The notes beneath the pieces are model-generated. The model worked only from the letters and a program-made list of their open reading frames with translations. It had not been told where the DNA came from and did no database searches. A stretch of 64,000 bases of DNA, from positions 2,604,001 through 2,668,000 of the forward strand of contig NZ_CP132957.1 of NCBI RefSeq assembly GCF_030863805.1, read 5' to 3'. The number at the start of each line of letters is the position of its first letter. Positions within the stretch are counted from its first letter, which is position 1. Source of the stretch: Kineothrix sp. MB12-C1. GTDB taxonomy: Bacteria; Bacillota; Clostridia; Lachnospirales; Lachnospiraceae. A program made the translations under genes and the position numbers. Shown piece after piece: positions 58,894 to 64,000 of the stretch.

Positions 58894-60012
58894 ATGACAG
58901 CCAAGAGGAAAATAGCGTTTCATTTGAACTGTCTGGAGCAAGGTGGCGCTGAGCGTGTTGTATCCAATCTGGCCAATCAGTTTGCGAAGGAAGGATATGA
59001 GGTACTCATTGCAACGCAGTGGTACGGGGAGAATGAATTCCAAATAGAGAAAGAAGTAAAGCGGGTTCATGTGGGATTGACCGAAGAGGATGAGAAGAAG
59101 TCTCGAATCTGGCAGTTTGTGGCAAGGATTCTTCATCTTAGAGCATTTATGAAAGAGGAAAGGCCGGATGTTCTCATCGCCTTCGCGCAGAGAGCCAACT
59201 ATAGGGCATTGATGGCTTCTTTTGGAACGAAGGTACCTGTTATGATATCCATTCGGACGGACCCGGTGGGACATTATGATGCTATTTCGGACAAGATACA
59301 GATTCCGCTTCTTTTTCCAAGGGCAGCAGGGTGTGTCTTTCAGACGGAAGGACAGAGGGAGTTTTTTGCCCCATTTTTACAGAAGAAGTCGAGGATTATC
59401 TTGAACCCGCTGCATGATAAATATATAGGTACGAAGAAACCTAAGCAGCGCACGAAGGATGTGGTGCAGTCAGGACGTCTGGTGGACTTTAAGAACCAGC
59501 CCATGCTGCTTAAGGCTTTCATAGAGGTTCATAAAAAGCATCCGGATTATACATTGAAAATATATGGCGGTGATTCTCAGGATGGCACAAAAGAAATTCT
59601 CGAAGAAATCATCGAAAAAAACCATGCGGAAGATTATATTCAATTAATGGGAGCCAGTGATTCTTTGGAAGAGAAATTGGCAGATGCAGCAGTGTACGCC
59701 TTTTCCTCCGATTGGGAGGGTCTTCCGAATGCCTTGTTGGAAGCGATGGCACTGGGACTGCCAATTGTTGCTACGGATTGCCCTTGTGGAGGTCCGCGTA
59801 CCATTATGAAGGATGGGGTGAGCGGGCTGTTGATTCCTATTAAGGACCAGAAGGCTTTGGAAGAGGGAATTAATAAACTGATTGAGAATCCGGAATATGC
59901 GCAGCAATTGGGAGATGAGGCTAGAAAGATTGGAGAAATCGCTAATTCTAAGGCTATTTTTGAACAGTGGCGCGATTATATTGAGGAAATTTGCAGTAAA
60001 GGTAAAAGATAA
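58894..60012 (+). CDS. Family 4 glycosyltransferase
   Basis: A 372-residue GT-B enzyme with IAFHLNCLEQGGAERVVSN (7-25) and the donor-site SSDWEGLPNALLEAMALGLP. CPCGGPRTIM follows, a GalNAc-T/AmsD-like signature. Its N-terminal half resembles the gene at 62888 at the window's right edge, so they are probably paralogues. GAGGTAGG precedes the ATG. It is the first gene after the promoter at 58817. Confidence 0.9.
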   Translation: MTAKRKIAFHLNCLEQGGAERVVSNLANQFAKEGYEVLIATQWYGENEFQIEKEVKRVHVGLTEEDEKKSRIWQFVARILHLRAFMKEERPDVLIAFAQRANYRALMASFGTKVPVMISIRTDPVGHYDAISDKIQIPLLFPRAAGCVFQTEGQREFFAPFLQKKSRIILNPLHDKYIGTKKPKQRTKDVVQSGRLVDFKNQPMLLKAFIEVHKKHPDYTLKIYGGDSQDGTKEILEEIIEKNHAEDYIQLMGASDSLEEKLADAAVYAFSSDWEGLPNALLEAMALGLPIVATDCPCGGPRTIMKDGVSGLLIPIKDQKALEEGINKLIENPEYAQQLGDEARKIGEIANSKAIFEQWRDYIEEICSKGKR

Positions 60013-60057
60013 AGTATATTAAAATATAGAAGAGGAAGAAATATAGAGGAGAAGACA

Positions 60058-60810
60058 ATGTTTTCATTTGAAGATTATAAAGAGATTATAAGAATTATCA
60101 AATCCACTGGCCTACAGGCGAGCTATGAGGAGGCGCTCCATAGAGACAAGTTTATTATTATGAGACATGATGTGGAGTATAGCGTAGAGCGCGCTTATGA
60201 TTTGGCGAGGGTGGAATCCTCCATGGATTTTACATCTACTTTCTTTTTCCAGTGGACGAATAATTCTTATAACCTATTGTCCAGGAAAAATAGAGATATG
60301 ATATGTGATATGTACGAAAGAGGACAGAATATCGGCCTTCATTTTGCGCTGAATGGGATGACGGATATGCAGGAAGTCAGAAAGCAGATTGTAAAGGAAA
60401 TGCATATGCTAAGTGAGATGCTGGGCTTTGAAATATCCCAGTTTTCCGTACATCGTCCCTCTCCGGTTGTTCTGGCGGAGAATATAAAACTCCCGGGTAT
60501 TATAAACGCATATCAGGATGAATTCTTTACCTTCGCTGAAAATGTGACAGAGGATTCCACTTTGGGAGTGAAGTATATGTCCGATGCGAACCATATATGG
60601 CGATATGGCTATCCGGATGAGAAAAATATTTTAGGACACGATAAGGTACAGATTTTGACACATCCCTTTGCCTGGACGAAGAGGGGATATGATAACTATG
60701 AAAATTATAAGACACTTGTAAAAGAAAAGTATGTGGAGTTAATTGAAAGCATTGATAGGGAATGTAAAGACTTTGCAGAATATAAAGATAGCTTTTTAGA
60801 GAATCAATAG
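60058..60810 (+). CDS. NodB-like deacetylase-fold protein without signal peptide
   Basis: A 250-residue cytoplasmic protein with RHDVEYS (36-42), GLHFALN (about 94-100), SVHRPSP (about 129-135) and LTHPFAW (about 199-205). This set of Asp, His and His-Pro motifs is like the CE4/NodB metal site, but the usual HTxxHP order is altered. I would call it a deacetylase-fold protein with unproven activity. AGGAG is upstream. It lies between a GT4 gene and asnB, and may act on a nucleotide sugar or lipid-linked sugar. Confidence 0.7.
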   Translation: MFSFEDYKEIIRIIKSTGLQASYEEALHRDKFIIMRHDVEYSVERAYDLARVESSMDFTSTFFFQWTNNSYNLLSRKNRDMICDMYERGQNIGLHFALNGMTDMQEVRKQIVKEMHMLSEMLGFEISQFSVHRPSPVVLAENIKLPGIINAYQDEFFTFAENVTEDSTLGVKYMSDANHIWRYGYPDEKNILGHDKVQILTHPFAWTKRGYDNYENYKTLVKEKYVELIESIDRECKDFAEYKDSFLENQ

Positions 60811-60819
60811 TTAGACCGA

Positions 60820-60925
60820 GTAACTATTTAGCCATCAATATCGAAAGTTTAGCAAGCGCGAAATACTGCTACGCAGTATTTCTGTGCATAAATTGTTGCT
60901 AGGAAGCCGAAGGCTGCATAGTAAC
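60820..60925. repeat. Nested 106-nt multi-hairpin before asnB
   Basis: The outer pairing joins TAGCC and GGCT with the GTAACTAT and ATAGTAAC ends. The middle stem is TAGCAA/TTGCTA. The inner perfect hairpin is AAATACTGC-TAC-GCAGTATTT, extended by GCGC/GTGC. It ends 20 nt before the asnB start. Confidence 0.7.
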
Positions 60926-60945
60926 TAGATCGAGGAGGTATCCGA

Positions 60946-62868
60946 ATGTGCGGGATATGCGGATTTGTGTCGAGGAAGGATGTTCGGCTGACACAGCTAA
61001 AAGAGATGAATGACACCATGTATCATAGAGGTCCAAACGACAGCGGTGAGGAAATTTATGAGTCGAGAAGCGGATATGCGATAGGATTTGCGCAGAGAAG
61101 GCTTTCTATACAGGATTTATCTATGTTGGGACATCAGCCGATGATTTCCGGCAATGGGCGTATCAGCATTGTGTTCAATGGTGAAATTTACAACTTTCAT
61201 GAATTAAGAGAAGAATTATCCGATTATTCCTTTTGTTCGAGCTGTGATACGGAAGTTATTATTGCTGCATATCTGAAATGGGGTATTAAGTGTGTGGAAC
61301 GCCTGAAAGGAATGTTTGCAATTGCCCTATTCGATAGGGAAAATGACGAATTGTATTTAATGAGGGATCCCATTGGGAAGAAGCCTCTTTATTATATGGA
61401 CAACGGTAGGGAACTCATCTTTGCATCGGAGCTGAAGCCGATTATGCAATATCCGGGCTTTGAAAAGAAGATAAGGAAAGATGTGATTTCCCGTTATTTG
61501 TATCAGCAGTATATCAATGCGCCTGAGACCATTTTTGAACATGTATATAAATTAGAACCGGGAAGCATTCTCAAGCTTGGAATGAGAGAAAGCGGAAGTG
61601 ACAGTCCGGATTTCGCAGGGATAAAGACGGAAGTGTGGAAGTATTGGGATATTAAGGATGTATACGCGAAGCAGAAAGCCAATATGGTTACGGATTATCG
61701 ACAGGCCAAAGAAGAATTGAAGGATTTGTTAAAGAAGGCAACGGCTTCCCGAATGATATCAGATGTTCCTCTGGGTTCTTTTTTAAGCGGAGGTTATGAT
61801 TCCTCCCTTATTACAGCGATTGCACAGGAACATTCCTCTTCTCCAGTGAAAACCTTCTCCATAGGTTTCAAGGAAGAGAAGTATAATGAGGCGAAATATG
61901 CGAAGGAAGTATCGGAATATCTCGGAACGAATCATACGGAAATGTATATTGATGAGAAGCAGATGTTTGATCTTGTGGAAAGCATCCCTCAGTATTATGA
62001 TGAGCCTTTCGCGGATAGTTCCCAGATTCCGACTATGCTCGTATCAGCTCTTGCCAAAGAGCATGTGACAGTGGCTCTTTCTGGCGACGGCGGCGATGAA
62101 TTTTTCTGCGGGTATAACATTTATGAGAATGTAGCTCAGGCACAAATGCTCGATTTGGCAGGGGCAGCGGTATATGGTGTTAGCCATTTTCCGCTTATAG
62201 AGCGCCTGAAATTGGCGGACAAGCTGCCTTTTAGGGTACGGGTTATTGCACAGAACCGGAATAAGGAGACGAAAACCCAGTTCGGAGCGAGCAATTACAT
62301 CATACGTGCCAATGAAATGGTACAAAATAACGGGAATCAATTACCTTGCCATTATGAAATCGAGAGCAAATATGGGGAGGATAAGTGGCAGATTCGCCGC
62401 ATGCTCTTGGATATGGACACTTATTTGCCAGGGGATATTCTCTGCAAGGTGGATAGGGCTTCCATGAAATATTCTCTGGAGACGAGATGCCCGATTCTCG
62501 ACCGCGATGTGATGGAGTACTCTTACCGGATACCACATGAGTATAAGTATTACAAAGGGGATAAAAAACATATTTTAAAAGATATTGCGTATGATTATAT
62601 TCCGAAAGAACTGCTGGATAGGCCTAAGGTAGGATTTGGCGTTCCTTTGGATCAATGGCTTAGAGGGCCTTTAAAGGAACAGCTTCTTGCCTACAGTGAG
62701 AAGGATTATCTGGAAAAGCAGGGAATCTTCTGTGCCGATTATGTATCCGGCATGATAAGAGAGTACTTAAGAACAGGGGATGGCGGTCCTGCTACAGGAG
62801 CGAATTATTCTAAGCTTTCTTGGTCCTTCTATATCTTTGAGCAGTGGTATAGGCATTATTTTGAATAA
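60946..62868 (+). CDS. asnB: Asparagine synthetase-type amidotransferase (AsnB/WbpS-like)
   Basis: A 640-residue glutamine amidotransferase. The N-terminal Ntn domain starts with Cys2 (MCGICGF) and ends near residue 190. The C-terminal ATP-pyrophosphatase domain has SGGYDSS (about 281-287) and LSGDGGDE (about 377-384). The family makes asparagine, but in glycan loci it often amidates a hexuronic acid. With UDP-GalNAcA genes at 50803 and 53593, a GalNAcA amide is a reasonable product, which is inference. The gene is complete, and GGAGG is upstream. Confidence 0.92.
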   Translation: MCGICGFVSRKDVRLTQLKEMNDTMYHRGPNDSGEEIYESRSGYAIGFAQRRLSIQDLSMLGHQPMISGNGRISIVFNGEIYNFHELREELSDYSFCSSCDTEVIIAAYLKWGIKCVERLKGMFAIALFDRENDELYLMRDPIGKKPLYYMDNGRELIFASELKPIMQYPGFEKKIRKDVISRYLYQQYINAPETIFEHVYKLEPGSILKLGMRESGSDSPDFAGIKTEVWKYWDIKDVYAKQKANMVTDYRQAKEELKDLLKKATASRMISDVPLGSFLSGGYDSSLITAIAQEHSSSPVKTFSIGFKEEKYNEAKYAKEVSEYLGTNHTEMYIDEKQMFDLVESIPQYYDEPFADSSQIPTMLVSALAKEHVTVALSGDGGDEFFCGYNIYENVAQAQMLDLAGAAVYGVSHFPLIERLKLADKLPFRVRVIAQNRNKETKTQFGASNYIIRANEMVQNNGNQLPCHYEIESKYGEDKWQIRRMLLDMDTYLPGDILCKVDRASMKYSLETRCPILDRDVMEYSYRIPHEYKYYKGDKKHILKDIAYDYIPKELLDRPKVGFGVPLDQWLRGPLKEQLLAYSEKDYLEKQGIFCADYVSGMIREYLRTGDGGPATGANYSKLSWSFYIFEQWYRHYFE

Positions 62869-62887
62869 AATAAACGGGGATTTAACT

Positions 62888-64000
62888 ATGGAAAAAAGGC
62901 ATTTAGCCTTATTTATCAGTTCTTTGAATAAGGGTGGTTCTGAAAGAGTGTTGGTCAATCTTGCTGAATACTTTTTTGCGCAGGGGTATCGCATAACGAT
63001 TGTGACGCAGTATCGTTCAGAGAGCGAATATACGGTCAGTGAAGGCATAGAAAGAGTGTTGTCCGATATTACAGAAAATGAGAAGAAGAAAAGTCGTGTG
63101 GTCAACTTCTATAGACGCTTTATGAAGCTTCGTGATATTTGGAAGAAAGAAAAACCGGATTTGATTCTCTCTTTTATTGGAAAAAATAACATTATGGCAA
63201 TAGCGTCTTCTCGTTTTCTCCGTATTCCCGTTGTTGTATCGGTAAGAGGGGAACCGGAGTTGGAGTATTACTCCAGAGGGCTTCGCTTCGCGGCCAGAAC
63301 AATGTTTTGCCTTGCAGACGGTGTCGTATTACAGACAAGCAGGTGTCTGGACTTCTTTCCTTTACCGGTGAGAAGGAAGGCAATTATCTTGAAAAATTCT
63401 CTTCATCCTGCATTTATCAGGGAAAGTTATGAGGGGGAACGGGAAAAGCGTATCGTGGCAGTGGGGCGTGTAGACGCGAATAAGAACCATGAAATGATTA
63501 TTCGCGCCTTTGCTCAAATTGCACCTGAATATCCTGAGTATACGCTCACCATATACGGAGAAGGAGACTTAAGGCCAAAACTATTAAAACTAGTGGAGGA
63601 GATGGGGGTATCGGAACGAGTTGCTCTTCCGGGGGCTGTAATGAATGTGGCTGATTCTATTTACAAAGCCTCGGTGTTCGTACTCTCTTCCTTTTCTGAG
63701 GGAATGCCTAATACGCTGTTAGAAGCGATGGCCTTAGGACTTCCGGTAATATCCACGGATTGTCCCCCCGGAGGCCCCGGGGAATTAATTGATCATGGGA
63801 AGAATGGGTTACTCATTCAACCAGGCGATACAGAGGGATTGGCAGAAAACTTGCAGAAAATATTAAATAACAGCAGTTATATGGAAGAAATGGGTAAAAA
63901 TGCTTCAAAAGTGAAAGAAGATTTCAATCCGGAAACGATTAATGGAACATGGCAAAATTACTTGGAAAAGATAATAAAAGAAAAGTCTCAAGATTTTAAA
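62888..64000 (+). CDS. Family 4 glycosyltransferase, cut by the window end
   Basis: Open from ATG 62888 through 371 codons with no stop before base 64000. It begins MEKRHLALFISSLNKGGSER, the GT4 head with the GGSE loop. In the C-terminal half are VRGEPELEYYSRG, GRVDANKNHEMII and the donor-site SSFSEGMPNTLLEAMALGLP (about 268-287) with CPPGGPGELI. The pattern resembles the 58894 gene. It is likely nearly complete, as most GT4 proteins are 360-400 residues. It starts 19 bases after asnB. Confidence 0.9.
   Translation, partial: MEKRHLALFISSLNKGGSERVLVNLAEYFFAQGYRITIVTQYRSESEYTVSEGIERVLSDITENEKKKSRVVNFYRRFMKLRDIWKKEKPDLILSFIGKNNIMAIASSRFLRIPVVVSVRGEPELEYYSRGLRFAARTMFCLADGVVLQTSRCLDFFPLPVRRKAIILKNSLHPAFIRESYEGEREKRIVAVGRVDANKNHEMIIRAFAQIAPEYPEYTLTIYGEGDLRPKLLKLVEEMGVSERVALPGAVMNVADSIYKASVFVLSSFSEGMPNTLLEAMALGLPVISTDCPPGGPGELIDHGKNGLLIQPGDTEGLAENLQKILNNSSYMEEMGKNASKVKEDFNPETINGTWQNYLEKIIKEKSQDFK

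Noticed and set aside
1-64000. CRISPR arrays, tRNA or rRNA genes, transposase or integrase genes
   Set aside because: I saw no regularly spaced identical repeats, no RNA gene signatures and no recombinase motifs; the repeats found are palindromic and irregularly spaced.

Overview
This window looks like the chromosome of a Gram-positive, probably spore-forming Clostridia, most likely a Lachnospiraceae relative. The reasons are a stand-alone Spo0A-type DNA-binding domain, AGGAGG-like ribosome binding sites, extended -10 promoters of the TGNTATAAT type, moderate to low GC, and protein sequences typical of that group. This is inference from sequence features; no 16S gene or other species marker is present.

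Nearly the whole window is one very large surface-glycan biosynthesis locus. Every confident gene except one AraC-type regulator (1215-2051, minus) is on the + strand. Layout: (1) 1-2051, the end of an L-rhamnose gene (rmlD), a DUF212 membrane protein and the regulator. (2) 2052-3069, about 1 kb without genes, filled by two large folded repeat elements; a third copy lies at 17196-17517. (3) 3070-20233, GDP-fucose and GDP-mannose genes, a Spo0A_C protein, a GtrB-like transferase, a long WbaP-type initiating transferase, a Wzz-like chain-length protein, an EpsG-type polymerase, several glycosyltransferases and a GT-C-like membrane protein. (4) 20391-30340, a pseudaminic-acid-type cassette (pseB, pseC, pseG, pseF, pseI) with an ATP-grasp ligase and a GT52-like, sialyltransferase-type gene. 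(5) 30461-41964, an ABC lipid-glycan exporter, GtrA, an acyltransferase, a WecE-type transaminase, GT-C-like membrane proteins and a GNAT-GtrB fusion. (6) 42163-50723, an O-antigen-ligase-like protein followed by PglF, PglE and PglC homologues, a second ATP-grasp ligase and a PglA-like transferase. (7) 50803-62868, UDP-GalNAcA synthesis (wbpA- and wbpP-like), a formyltransferase coupled to a deacetylase-fold protein, group 4 glycosyltransferases and an AsnB-type amidotransferase. A further group 4 glycosyltransferase runs off the right end.

Working together, the genes could supply dTDP-Rha, GDP-Fuc, CMP-pseudaminate-type, dTDP-Fuc4N(Ac), a UDP-bacillosamine-type and UDP-GalNAcA sugars. Two initiating phosphoglycosyl transferases, one ABC flippase, an EpsG polymerase, a ligase-like protein and several GT-C proteins suggest two glycan assembly lines, plus a GtrA/GtrB/GT-C style side-branching system that works outside the membrane.

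The least expected signals are: large palindromic elements whose stems show compensatory changes between copies; families of small hairpins placed about 15-40 nt before start codons inside the operon; a GNAT-GT2 fusion next to a Fuc4N transaminase; and ATP-grasp ligases in the two amino-sugar cassettes that lack their usual acetyltransferases.
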